A stretch of 60,996 nucleotides of DNA from Microcaldota archaeon (lineage in GTDB: Archaea > Micrarchaeota > Micrarchaeia > Micrarchaeales > Micrarchaeaceae), in NCBI GenBank assembly GCA_021827995.1, contig JAKATK010000008.1, forward strand, positions 1 to 60,996, read 5' to 3'. The position numbers were made by a program, and so were the translations under genes. Below are positions 7,419 to 15,911 of this stretch, piece after piece. The notes below the pieces were generated by a model, which was given only the letters and a program-made list of their open reading frames with translations, was not told the origin of the DNA and did not search any database. Positions within the stretch are counted from its first letter, which is position 1. Each line of letters opens with the position of its first letter.

Positions 7419-8830
7419 AGACTTTCGAATACGCCATACTGGGGCAGGGCGCTGCCGCTTTCTCTGCAGCTATAAAGGCCAACCGCTTAGGGATAAGGAC
7501 GGTTATGATAGGCAAGAACGTTACCGAAGGGGCCGTACTTGGGGGTACGTGCATTAACGTCGGCTGCGTGCCAAGCAAGAGGCTCATAACAGTAAGCACA
7601 TTCGCAGAGGAACTCAGGAAAAGGAGATTTGCCGGGGTTGGTTATGAAATAAGTAGTATAGATTACGCAAAAATCGCAGAGGAAAAGGATCGCCTTGTGA
7701 ACGAACTTAGGAACGAAAAATATGAGAATGTGCTTGAGGCCCTAGAAAACGTCACGTACATTGAAGAAATCGGTTCATTTGCGGACAAGAATACTGTAAG
7801 AGCGGGCAGAAATGAAATAAACGCCAAGAACATTCTTATTGCAACTGGGGCGAAGGCCGCCGTTCCTGCAATAAACGGGATAGAGAAAGCCAGCTACCTA
7901 ACGAACGAGGACGCTCTGTCGCTCAAAGAGCTGCCGCAGTCCCTCATAGTCGTCGGGGGAAGAGCGCTCGGCTTGGAGTTCGCCCAGCTTTTTGCCAAGC
8001 TCGGCGTCGAAGTAACCCTATTGCAGAGGAGCAGTAGGATAATCCCGAATTGGGAGCCGGAGATAAGCGAGCATCTTGCTACGTATCTCAAGGAAAGCGG
8101 GGTTAATATAGCGACAAATGTGACGCTAGCAAGCATCGATACTAAAAATGGGCTTGCGGCAATAGCGGCCCAAGCTGGTGGAAAGGAGATCACCTTCGAA
8201 GCGAATGAGGTGCTGTTTGCGACAGGCAGAAGCGCGAATACAGAGAGCTTAAATCTTGACGCCGCGAATGTCGGGTTAAATGAAAAGGGGTTTGTAAAGG
8301 TAGACAGTAAGCTCATGACCACGGCTGACAACATCTATGCCGCAGGCGACGTGACTGGCGAGCCGATGCTGGAAACGCTGGCCGCGAAGGAAGGAAATGT
8401 CGCAACCTCTAACATCTTCGAGAAGGCTAACAGGGAAATAAACATGAACGAAGTCCCTAGCGCAATATTCACCTATCCTGAAGCGGCCATGGTTGGGCTT
8501 ACCGAAGAGCAGACAGTTAAACATAAGATAAAATGCAATTGCAGCCCGATAAAATTCGAATTCGTTGCGAAAGCAGCAATAGTCGGGGATACCAGGGGCG
8601 TTATTAAGATAGTGATAGACAATGACACCAAAAGGATATTTGGTGTGCACATTCTGGCGCCCCATGCAGCAGACCTCATACACGAGGGCGTGCTGGCCGT
8701 GAAATTCGGGCTGACCATTGACGACATAATAGATACGGTACATGTCTTTCCTACTCTAAGCGAGGGATTCAAGCTTGCGGCACAATCCTTTTATAGCGAC
8801 TTGAATAATCTAAGTTGCTGCACAGAGTAG
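7373..8830 (+). CDS. merA: Mercuric reductase
   Basis: MerA reduces Hg(II) to volatile Hg(0) with NADPH. The sequence has the FAD loop (GQGAAAFSAA), the redox motif GGTCINVGCVPSK with C60 and C65, the NAD(P) loop (VVGGRALGLEFA), the second FAD motif NIYAAGDVTG and the dimer-interface HVFPTLSEGFKLA. The C-terminal vicinal pair LSCCTE (C482, C483) separates MerA from dihydrolipoamide dehydrogenase. No N-terminal NmerA metal-binding domain is present. The start is uncertain: GTG 7373, inside arsR, is the only canonical codon before the FAD strand. A degenerate tRNA-like sequence lies 31 nt past the stop. Confidence 0.93.
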   Translation: MQTRGHGVHFEGDCIETFEYAILGQGAAAFSAAIKANRLGIRTVMIGKNVTEGAVLGGTCINVGCVPSKRLITVSTFAEELRKRRFAGVGYEISSIDYAKIAEEKDRLVNELRNEKYENVLEALENVTYIEEIGSFADKNTVRAGRNEINAKNILIATGAKAAVPAINGIEKASYLTNEDALSLKELPQSLIVVGGRALGLEFAQLFAKLGVEVTLLQRSSRIIPNWEPEISEHLATYLKESGVNIATNVTLASIDTKNGLAAIAAQAGGKEITFEANEVLFATGRSANTESLNLDAANVGLNEKGFVKVDSKLMTTADNIYAAGDVTGEPMLETLAAKEGNVATSNIFEKANREINMNEVPSAIFTYPEAAMVGLTEEQTVKHKIKCNCSPIKFEFVAKAAIVGDTRGVIKIVIDNDTKRIFGVHILAPHAADLIHEGVLAVKFGLTIDDIIDTVHVFPTLSEGFKLAAQSFYSDLNNLSCCTE

Positions 8831-8900
8831 CCAGCCGGCGCGAATGGCGCCACAGACGCTGGTTCATGTTCGCGCGGGCACTGAAGTTTGGGGTCTTGCA

Positions 8901-9176
8901 ATGGCCGAAAAGATAAGATGCGCACACATATTGGTCGAGAAGTTCTCCACGGCGCAGGAGGTGCTGAACAAGCTGAACGCTGGCGAGAGCTTCGGGAAGC
9001 TGGCCGGCGAGTACTCAATCGATGGTACTAGGAAGCGCGGCGGCGACCTCGGAGTCTTCGGCCATGGAGCGATGGTGAAGCCCTTCGAGACCGCGGCGTT
9101 CGCGCTGCAGAAGGGACAGGTTTCCGGAATAGTGAAGACCGAGTTCGGCTACCACATAATAAAGAGGCTGGACTGA
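8901..9176 (+). CDS. Parvulin-type peptidyl-prolyl isomerase
   Basis: This is a single-domain rotamase of 91 residues (ATG 8901): KIRCAHILVE, ESFGKLAGEYSIDGTRKRGGDLGVFGHGAMVKPFE and GIVKTEFGYHIIKRLD cover the whole PpiC/rotamase fold. No signal peptide or membrane helix is present, so it acts in the cytoplasm. It catalyses cis-trans isomerisation of Xaa-Pro bonds. The reading frame stays open upstream to 8844, but ATG 8901 gives the normal N-terminus. Base composition returns to the G+C-rich style of the first operon here, so the mercury island ends between 8830 and 8901. Confidence 0.92.
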   Translation: MAEKIRCAHILVEKFSTAQEVLNKLNAGESFGKLAGEYSIDGTRKRGGDLGVFGHGAMVKPFETAAFALQKGQVSGIVKTEFGYHIIKRLD

Positions 9177-9678
9177 AGCGCCGCACCCTTAGCAAAACGC
9201 GGTAGTAAAAGTTTTAGGTACTGAGGGTATTGTACCGGCAAGACGCCCGCCAGAGGCACTTGTTTCCATTTATGAACGCTGGTGCGGTCAGTTGCTGCAT
9301 GCCGCTCATGCACGTCGATACGGCCTGCAGGGGCGCCCTGCGGCTTGGTGCATGCATGAAATCTAGAAATGGGCGCGGTTAAAAGGATAGCAAGGCTGGC
9401 CATAGCAAGCTATTCGAATGCAGCATGCGGCCTGCACTACACGAGAGGAAACCGGCCAACGGACGCGAGGCATTGTGTTATGTACACTATACATGCAATC
9501 AGACAGCCGGACAGCCTCTCGAAGAGCAGAGGGCGTGCAAACTGGGCTGACCATGCGAGCAGCTGACGCGCAGATGAACCGACGTTGTCATATGGGCGCG
9601 CAGCAATCTTGACACTGATCCGTATGGCGCCGTTTTATATACGAAGATTTCACAACATGATTGCAGGACAATTGACAC
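9177..9678. other. Intergenic stretch before the copper ATPase
   Basis: No coding sequence is supported; small open frames here have no recognisable protein or start context. The only clear signal is a TATA box (ttttatat, 9633-9640), about 40 nt before ATG 9679, which predicts a leader of roughly 15-20 nt for the ATPase gene. Confidence 0.6.
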
Positions 9679-11790
9679 ATGGTGGCGTGCATGGCAACAG
9701 ACCCAGTATGCGGTATGTACGTAGATGAGAAGGGCTCTTCTCTCACCAGCGTTAAGGAGGACAGGAAATACTACTTCTGCAGCGCTACATGCAAGCTCCA
9801 GTTCGACAAGCCTGAACTCGAGATGAAGGTGCTGAAGCGTGCCCTAGCGGTGGCATGGCCACTGACGGTAATAGTGGCCATACTCACATACGTTCTGCGG
9901 TTAAGCTACGACAACTATGTGATGCTTGTGCTTGCCAGCATAGTGCAGTTCTACGCCGGGCAGAGGTTCTACGCCGGCATAATCGATGCGATAAAGAACA
10001 AATCAGCGAACATGGATACGCTCATAGCAATCGGGACGAGCGCAGCCTGGGCGTATAGCACTGTGGTGGTGCTTTTCCCGGCTGTCTTTCCAACTGGCGG
10101 CGTCTATTACGATACATCAACGATCATAATAGCCCTCATACTGACCGGTACGTACATGCAGAGGCTCGCAGAGGCGAGGGCATCCACCGCGGTTTCGGCG
10201 CTGGTGGCGCTGCAGCCCGAGATAGCGCACTTGGTAAAAGGGGACGATATAACAGACGTCCCGATAGAGCGGATCGAGGAAGGCGACATACTACTCGTAA
10301 AGCCGGGAGAGAAGATACCGACTGACTCTATTGTCCTGGAAGGCGAAAGCTATGTCGACGAATCCATGATTACCGGGGAGAGTATACCGGTTACAAAGAG
10401 AAAGGGGGACAAGGTGACTGGAGGAACCATGAACTCCACCGGCTCACTTAGGATGACTGTGACCAAGGTGGGCGAGGATACCGCGCTAGCGCAGATAATA
10501 AGGATAGTGAGGGATGCGGCTTCGAGCAAGGTCCCGATACAAAAGCTTGCAGACAAGGTATCGTCCTATTTTGTGCCAATCGTGGTACTGATCGGACTCG
10601 TGGCTGCGCTCGCGTGGTATTTTGTCGGAGGGGTAGGACCGAACGTTTCCATACTCATATTCGTCAGCGTGCTAATCATAGCCTGCCCGTGTGCGCTCGG
10701 CATCGCAACCCCGGCAGCGCTTCTTGTCTCGTCAGGAAAAGCGGCTGCCGAGGGCATACTGGTTAAGAGCGGTGAAAGCCTACAGATCGCAAGCAAGGTA
10801 GATACCATAGTGCTGGACAAGACTGGCACACTGACCAAGGGCAGGCCGGAAGTCACTGACATCGTGACGCTTTCGACTTACAGCGACAAGCAGGTGCTCG
10901 GGTTCGCTGCCGTAGCTGAGATAAATTCAGAGCACGTGCTCGGCAAGGCGATAATTGCTAGGGCCGATAATGAAGGGATAAAGACGGAATTCCCGAAGAA
11001 ATTCGAGTATGAGCAGGGTTTCGGAATAACCGCATTTGACAAGGCTGGTAAGAAAATAGCGATAGGCAACAGGGGACTGTTCGGCGGGAGCCTGCCGGAA
11101 GAGCCTGAAAGGCAGCTACGGGAATTGGAATCCGATGGCAAAACGACGCTGATTGTGGGCGTTGACGGCATTATAGTAGGCCTCATAGCCCTAGCTGACG
11201 TGCTGAAGGAGGACAGCAAAGATGCTATCGAGGCGCTGCAGAGTTCTGGCAGGGAGGTCTGGCTCGTCACAGGGGATAACGAGCGTGTAGCAAACGCCGT
11301 AGCTAGGCAGCTAGGCATAACGAACGTTATGGCGCAGTCTAAACCGGAGCAGAAGATGGAGAAGATCGTTGACTTGCAGAAATCCGGCAGGGTAGTGGCA
11401 ATGGTCGGCGATGGCGTGAACGATGCACCAGCGCTCACGAAGGCCAACCTGGGCATAGCGATTGGCGCTGGCACGGACGTGGCTGTACAAGCGGGCGGCA
11501 TAATACTTATGAGTAACAGTATCTACGATGCCTACATCGCGCTGGAACTAGGCAAGAGGACAATGTCAAAGATAAGGCAGAACCTCTTCTGGGCCTTCGG
11601 GTACAACACGATACTGATCCCTGTCGCTGCGGGCGCCCTGATACCGTTTTTCACCATACGCATATACGCGTTCCTGCCGCTGCTCGCTGCGTTCGCAATG
11701 GCCTTCAGTTCCGTTACCGTGGTATCGAACTCGCTGCTGCTCGCGAGATACGGAGTGACTGGCCCAGCCCATAGCAGATTGAGTAAGTAA
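9679..11790 (+). CDS. P1B-type copper-transporting ATPase with N-terminal YHS domain
   Basis: The 703-residue pump has a YHS metal-binding domain ([10 protein letters not shown] ... [12 protein letters not shown]) in place of the usual CxxC heavy-metal domain. Membrane helices follow, then the actuator loop MITGES, the transport motif CPC (residues 336-338), the phosphorylated Asp in DKTGTLTKG (D380) and the hinge [10 protein letters not shown]. The nucleotide-domain His-Pro motif reads SEHVLG (H419, V420), so the usual proline is replaced. CPC points to Cu(I) or Ag(I) export. The neighbours do not form an operon with it. Confidence 0.92.
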   Translation: MVACMATDPVCGMYVDEKGSSLTSVKEDRKYYFCSATCKLQFDKPELEMKVLKRALAVAWPLTVIVAILTYVLRLSYDNYVMLVLASIVQFYAGQRFYAGIIDAIKNKSANMDTLIAIGTSAAWAYSTVVVLFPAVFPTGGVYYDTSTIIIALILTGTYMQRLAEARASTAVSALVALQPEIAHLVKGDDITDVPIERIEEGDILLVKPGEKIPTDSIVLEGESYVDESMITGESIPVTKRKGDKVTGGTMNSTGSLRMTVTKVGEDTALAQIIRIVRDAASSKVPIQKLADKVSSYFVPIVVLIGLVAALAWYFVGGVGPNVSILIFVSVLIIACPCALGIATPAALLVSSGKAAAEGILVKSGESLQIASKVDTIVLDKTGTLTKGRPEVTDIVTLSTYSDKQVLGFAAVAEINSEHVLGKAIIARADNEGIKTEFPKKFEYEQGFGITAFDKAGKKIAIGNRGLFGGSLPEEPERQLRELESDGKTTLIVGVDGIIVGLIALADVLKEDSKDAIEALQSSGREVWLVTGDNERVANAVARQLGITNVMAQSKPEQKMEKIVDLQKSGRVVAMVGDGVNDAPALTKANLGIAIGAGTDVAVQAGGIILMSNSIYDAYIALELGKRTMSKIRQNLFWAFGYNTILIPVAAGALIPFFTIRIYAFLPLLAAFAMAFSSVTVVSNSLLLARYGVTGPAHSRLSK

Positions 11791-11827
11791 TTTATGGCGC
11801 GCTTGCACAACACACAACGGGTGCTGT

Positions 11828-12385
11828 ATGGCAACACTGGCTTTCGTGACATCGAATGATGGCAAGCTACGCGAGTTCGGGCAGATGCTCGGCGTGGAGC
11901 TTGAGCGCGTCGACCTTCGATTAGAAGAGCTACAATCGCTCGACACGGCAGCGGTGGCAACCGACAAGGCGCGACAGGCTTATTCAGTGCTGGGAAGGCC
12001 GGTCGTGGTCGAGGACACCGGCTTATACATTGACGCCTGGAACGGCTTCCCGGGAGCGCTGGTCAAATGGCTCGTCAAGTCGGTCGGACTGCAAGGAATC
12101 GTCAGGATGCTCGGCAACGAGACCGACAGGCGCGCACACGCGAAGACCTCGATATGCCTGCGCTACGGCGGCGGCACCAGGCTGTTCGAGGGGACCGTGC
12201 ATGGCAGCATAGCCGATAGCGTCAGGGGTACCAGCGACTTCGGCTGGGATCCGATATTCATACCAGAGGGCATGAGCAACACCTTCGCAGAGCTTGGACA
12301 TGAGCCCAAGAATGCGGTATCGATGCGCAGCAAGGCTGTGGCTGCGCTGAGGGAATTCCTAGATAAGAATGGTGTTTCGGATTGA
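11828..12385 (+). CDS. XTP/dITP pyrophosphatase (RdgB/HAM1 family)
   Basis: It hydrolyses deaminated purine nucleoside triphosphates (XTP, ITP, dITP) to monophosphates and so keeps them out of nucleic acids. The family signatures are FVTSNDGKLREF at the N-terminus, VVVEDTGLYIDAWNGFPGAL in the middle, FGWDPIFIPEG, and FAELGHEPKNAVSMRSKA near the end. The usual SHR of the last motif is SMR here. The length of 185 residues is typical. A TATA-like aatttatgg lies 30 nt before ATG 11828. The stop overlaps the next start (TTGA). Confidence 0.95.
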   Translation: MATLAFVTSNDGKLREFGQMLGVELERVDLRLEELQSLDTAAVATDKARQAYSVLGRPVVVEDTGLYIDAWNGFPGALVKWLVKSVGLQGIVRMLGNETDRRAHAKTSICLRYGGGTRLFEGTVHGSIADSVRGTSDFGWDPIFIPEGMSNTFAELGHEPKNAVSMRSKAVAALREFLDKNGVSD

Positions 12386-12924
12386 GCAGTGCAAGAACCG
12401 GATTATTGATACGTGACCTCAGGCCCGGGGACTTCCAGGACCTTATAGACGCTTACTACAGTTATTACAGGGAACTGGCCGACAACACCGCCTTCGGCCT
12501 TGCGTTATACAGGACAAAACCATCCTATGGGAGCGAGCTAGAATGGTTCTCACATCTATACAGGGACCTCGAGGCAGGCAACTGCGTGGCAAAGGTGGCA
12601 GTGGTCCACGGCAGGATCGTGGGCATGTGCAACGTGACAAGGCAGCGGCCTGGTTCGGAGGCCGACCACATTGGCGAACTGGGGATCGCCGTAAGGAGCG
12701 GTTACAGAAACAGGGGCATAGGCAGTAAGCTTATGGCTTCTGCCATTTCTGCGTGCAGGGGCAGGTTCGAGACCATACAGCTCAGCGTGTTCGCGGTAAA
12801 CTACGCTGCTATCAGGCTCTACAAGAGCGTAGGCTTCGTCAGGTGGGGCACGCTGCCAAGAGCGGTTAGGCGCGGCCGGCGCTATTTTGACCAGGACCTC
12901 ATGTTCCTAGACCTGCGCGGATGA
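12382..12924 (+). CDS. GNAT-family N-acetyltransferase
   Basis: The acetyl-CoA fold is visible as LLIRDLRPGDFQDLIDAYY at the N-terminus, then VAVVHGRIVGMCNV, the beta-strand/pyrophosphate loop IAVRSGYRNRGIGSKLMASA (Q/RxxGxG/A) and SVFAVNYAAIRLYKSVGFVRWG, the usual RimI-like C-terminal half. The substrate is unknown; protein N-termini and small amines are common in this family. The start is TTG 12382, overlapping the stop of the pyrophosphatase gene, so the two are coupled. Confidence 0.88.
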   Translation: MSSARTGLLIRDLRPGDFQDLIDAYYSYYRELADNTAFGLALYRTKPSYGSELEWFSHLYRDLEAGNCVAKVAVVHGRIVGMCNVTRQRPGSEADHIGELGIAVRSGYRNRGIGSKLMASAISACRGRFETIQLSVFAVNYAAIRLYKSVGFVRWGTLPRAVRRGRRYFDQDLMFLDLRG

Positions 12925-13000
12925 GACGGCACATTTCCTGCGTTTGTCGGCGTAGGAACGACAGGCGCGGCTATTTTTTGGTGTAGCGGTGTAACCATCG

Positions 13001-13031
13001 AATTCGATTAGATTTAAATATTAATCGAATT
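13001..13031 (+). promoter_or_regulatory. Palindrome flanking the TATA box of the Ntn-hydrolase gene
   Basis: A perfect 10-bp inverted repeat, aattcgatta (13001-13010) / taatcgaatt (13022-13031), brackets an 11-nt core that contains the TATA element tttaaata. A regulator bound here would block TBP/TFB. The gene start (ATG 13059) follows 28 nt later and has a strong ribosome-binding site (ggagg, near 13050-13055), unusual in a window where many genes have little or no leader. Confidence 0.65.
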
Positions 13032-13058
13032 TCAGTTCCTAATGGATGAGGGAGGGAA

Positions 13059-14234
13059 ATGACCACTATAGCGACTGTGCGTTATGATGGCGGTAGGATA
13101 ACCGGCGCGGACAGCCGGGCCACTTCACTATTCAGCGACTATGAGGACACTTTTGAGAAGACTTTCACCCTAAACGGCAGCAACATACTGGTTCAGATGG
13201 CTGGCAGCGTGGCGGTGGCCGAGAAGGCCGTGAACATAATAGCGGCCGTCATGATGAACTACCCGAACGATGACATAGAGAGCCACGCAGACGAGATAAG
13301 CGTGGGGCTCGAGATGCTAGCTAGACGGCTAAAGGAGGAGCAGTCTAGGGCGGGCGTGCTCATGGGCTCTGCGCCGAGCGACAACTTCTCGAAGTTGATC
13401 GTGACCGTGAGTGATGGCAACGCTACGAAGAGCTTTGTGGCCGAGGTAGGCGTGACCTACGACAGGACCGGCGCGGTCTACACTGACACCGGCAAGGAGA
13501 TACACGGGTCGGCAACGATAGAGGCGGAGCTGCTCAACAGCTTCAAGAAGCTCAACGACGCGGAAGCGGTAGCGGTCGGACCAGACCCCAGGTCGCAGTT
13601 GGTACTCGAGACGATACTCTCTGGCCTAGGCACCGACCCGAGCAAGATAAGCGAGGACGAGGCGAAGGCAGCAGTGCTCGCGCTCATAAAGACCTTCTCT
13701 GATAAGAACGAGGGTGTGCACTGGCCCATACACCAGTGGAAGGTCGAGGACCGCAACCCTATACCTACGGAGGTCGCGACCTACGCAGGCGAGAACGAGG
13801 TGACCGGCACCAGTAAGGAGCTGCTTGAACACATAATGCCGCTGGCCAACAAGGCTTTCGACGTTGCGACATTGGGATACATGGAGAGGTACTTCAATAG
13901 GGAACGCGACTCCATAAAGGCCAAGTTCGACGAGGAGCGCGACGGCAAGGTGACGCTGAAGCAGGAAGACCGGGAGTTCCTTCAGAGGCGCGCCATACAG
14001 AACGCCATGTACACGTCGCAGATAGGCGCTGAACTTGCGCGCGCCAAGCAGGAGCAGAGGGACGAAATCCGCAGCCTCAGGCAGTACATAAGCCAGCGCA
14101 ACACGGTCAAGGGTTCGCAGGGGCAGGATGTGGGGCATGAGGCCGGACAGCAGCCGTCGGATTCGATCAGGAGCCTGCAGAGGCGTGACGAGGCGCAGCC
14201 AACACCGAAGGACAGGGTAAAGAACCCTAGCTGA
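13059..14234 (+). CDS. Proteasome beta-like Ntn hydrolase with long C-terminal extension
   Basis: The first 190-220 residues read like a 20S beta subunit. After Met removal the N-terminus is Thr1 (TTIATVRYDGG), Asp17 lies in GADSRAT, Lys33 in FEKTF, and LVQMAGSVA matches the strand that in beta subunits reads MAGG. An HGSATIEAEL segment matches the GSG region with Ser129, and a SDKNEG turn matches the Asp166 loop, where Ser169 is replaced by Glu. There is no propeptide, as in HslV. Residues about 220-391 are extra: a helical stretch (ERYFNRERDSIKAKFDEERDG) and a hydrophilic Gln-rich tail. It is a monocistronic gene with its own palindromic promoter. I know no named family with this layout; the protease role is inferred. 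Confidence 0.7.
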   Translation: MTTIATVRYDGGRITGADSRATSLFSDYEDTFEKTFTLNGSNILVQMAGSVAVAEKAVNIIAAVMMNYPNDDIESHADEISVGLEMLARRLKEEQSRAGVLMGSAPSDNFSKLIVTVSDGNATKSFVAEVGVTYDRTGAVYTDTGKEIHGSATIEAELLNSFKKLNDAEAVAVGPDPRSQLVLETILSGLGTDPSKISEDEAKAAVLALIKTFSDKNEGVHWPIHQWKVEDRNPIPTEVATYAGENEVTGTSKELLEHIMPLANKAFDVATLGYMERYFNRERDSIKAKFDEERDGKVTLKQEDREFLQRRAIQNAMYTSQIGAELARAKQEQRDEIRSLRQYISQRNTVKGSQGQDVGHEAGQQPSDSIRSLQRRDEAQPTPKDRVKNPS

Positions 14235-14303
14235 TCCGGCGTTGGCGCGTTATAGCGCCTTATGCGCATAGTTTCTTATAGCCGATGCGCGGTAGAATAT
14301 AAT

Positions 14304-15887
14304 ATGCTGGGATTCAGCAGGATAGCTTGCTGGCGCGCTCGTGGCGGAGCGCAGTCAGCGATGGAGTTCCTGCTCACCTACGGCTGGGCGATACTGATCG
14401 TTGCCGTGGTCCTCGCAGCTCTCTTCGAGCTCGGTGTCTTCAACGGACTGGGCGGAGCCCAGGCATGCATAGCACAGGCTGGCTTCATATGCAAGAACCC
14501 GATATACACGGCCAGCAGCATAACCTTCACGTTCGGTCAGACCAACGGCAGGGACTACTACGGCAACTGGGTCTTCGTCGCCGCGCAGGGCGAGGCTCTG
14601 AACTCTAGCGGCATACCGGTGAACCTCACGTGCACCCAGACCGGCTGCGCGAACGCAGTGACAGTGGGTCTTCCGGGACCTGACGGCGTCAGAGCACTGG
14701 TACCGGGCCAGACAGTCACAGTGGTTTTCCCGGCGAATGTTTTCCCCGCAGGCGCAGTACCAAGCAACCCGCCCATCGGCACGCAGTTCGCCGGCTACGT
14801 CTGGTTCGGCTACTGCACAGCGCAGCCATGCCCAGCGCCAACCTCGTTCTCAAAGGTCGCCACGCTGACCGTCAGGTCGTCGGCCAGTTTCCTAGGCCCT
14901 ACCACAACGTCCACAACCGTGACGTCCACGACGTCATCGTCAATAACTTCCTCCAGCACGACTACTACGACAACCACAACAACGACGACATCAAGCTCGT
15001 CCAGCACGACGAGCACGATAAGTACTACCACAACGACGACCACGTCAAGCACCAGCACCACAACGATATGTTCGGTGGACGATCAAACGAGTGGCTATGA
15101 CCAGAGCTGCAACGTCGTGTTCACCAAAAACGAGGGCCTATCCGGTGACATCCTAACAACAGGCAGCATAACAATAAACGGCGGGGTGACGCTTACTACG
15201 AATGGCCACAGCCTAATCGCAGGCACAACCTTCATCAACAATGGCGCAATCGACACGGGCAACCTCAACAACGGCGGACCGGCACCTGGTGGCACAGGAG
15301 GCTCGGGCAATGCCGGCGGCTCCGTGCCGAGCTCGTACGCGGGTTCCGGGGCTTCAGGAGGCAGCGGCGGCACAGGCTGCGGCTGCAACGGCCCCTCTGG
15401 CGCAGGCGGCAACACGCAGGCCCAAGGTGGCAGCCCAGTGTGCGCCTGCGGCGGCAACGGCAACCCTGGTGCAACTCCGACGCCGCCGACGCTATCGAGT
15501 TCGATAATAAACTCGTGGTACAACAGCGGCATCGGTAGCTTCCTAAACGCGGCTGGAGGGGGGTCGTCCGGTCCGAATGCTGGCCCGCAGGGAGCCGGGA
15601 GCGGCGGCGGCGGCGCATATGGACTCTATATCCAGGCTGAAGCTATAACTCCAGGAACAATCAATGCGAACGGGCAGTCTGGCGCAACCGGTGACTCGGG
15701 AGGTGGCGGAGGGGGCGGCGGTGCAGTATTGCTGGCTTACCAAACTAGCCTCGGGAGCACGGCCTCCATCAGCGTTTTGGGCGGAGGCGGTGGCGGTAGC
15801 GACAACTGCGGCTGCCAGTACGGAGGTGCTGGCGGCAACGGCCAGGTACTCCAATACCAGTGGTCGAGCGCGCCGGTGACGCCGTAG
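14304..15887 (+). CDS. Giant pilin-like surface protein (class III signal, Gly/Cys-rich outer domain)
   Basis: ATG 14304 gives RARGGAQSAMEFLLTYGWA: a class III prepilin signal, with cleavage expected before Gln, followed by a hydrophobic pilin helix. Next is a module of about 150 residues (ACIAQAGFICKNP ... FAGYVWFGYC ... FSKVATLTV) shared with the proteins at 38469 and 44544. A Ser/Thr-only linker of roughly 65 residues comes next, probably O-glycosylated. The last 250 residues are Gly-rich with paired cysteines and a GSITINGGVTLTTNGH repeat-like strand region. Archaeal pilins are normally 60-200 residues; at 527 this is an adhesin built on a pilin base. A TATA-like ttcttatag near 14273-14281 fits a leaderless start. 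Confidence 0.85.
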   Translation: MLGFSRIACWRARGGAQSAMEFLLTYGWAILIVAVVLAALFELGVFNGLGGAQACIAQAGFICKNPIYTASSITFTFGQTNGRDYYGNWVFVAAQGEALNSSGIPVNLTCTQTGCANAVTVGLPGPDGVRALVPGQTVTVVFPANVFPAGAVPSNPPIGTQFAGYVWFGYCTAQPCPAPTSFSKVATLTVRSSASFLGPTTTSTTVTSTTSSSITSSSTTTTTTTTTTTSSSSSTTSTISTTTTTTTSSTSTTTICSVDDQTSGYDQSCNVVFTKNEGLSGDILTTGSITINGGVTLTTNGHSLIAGTTFINNGAIDTGNLNNGGPAPGGTGGSGNAGGSVPSSYAGSGASGGSGGTGCGCNGPSGAGGNTQAQGGSPVCACGGNGNPGATPTPPTLSSSIINSWYNSGIGSFLNAAGGGSSGPNAGPQGAGSGGGGAYGLYIQAEAITPGTINANGQSGATGDSGGGGGGGGAVLLAYQTSLGSTASISVLGGGGGGSDNCGCQYGGAGGNGQVLQYQWSSAPVTP

Positions 15888-15911
15888 CTGCTTGAATCCT
15901 TTGGTGTGCAC

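Noticed and set aside
9369-9612. Two overlapping 64-65 codon frames before the copper ATPase
   Set aside because: Neither has a recognisable domain, ribosome-binding site or TATA box at the right distance.
14810-15061. Val-rich open frame opposite the Ser/Thr stalk
   Set aside because: It is the mirror of the acg/aca/agc repeats that encode the stalk; no start signal or protein features.
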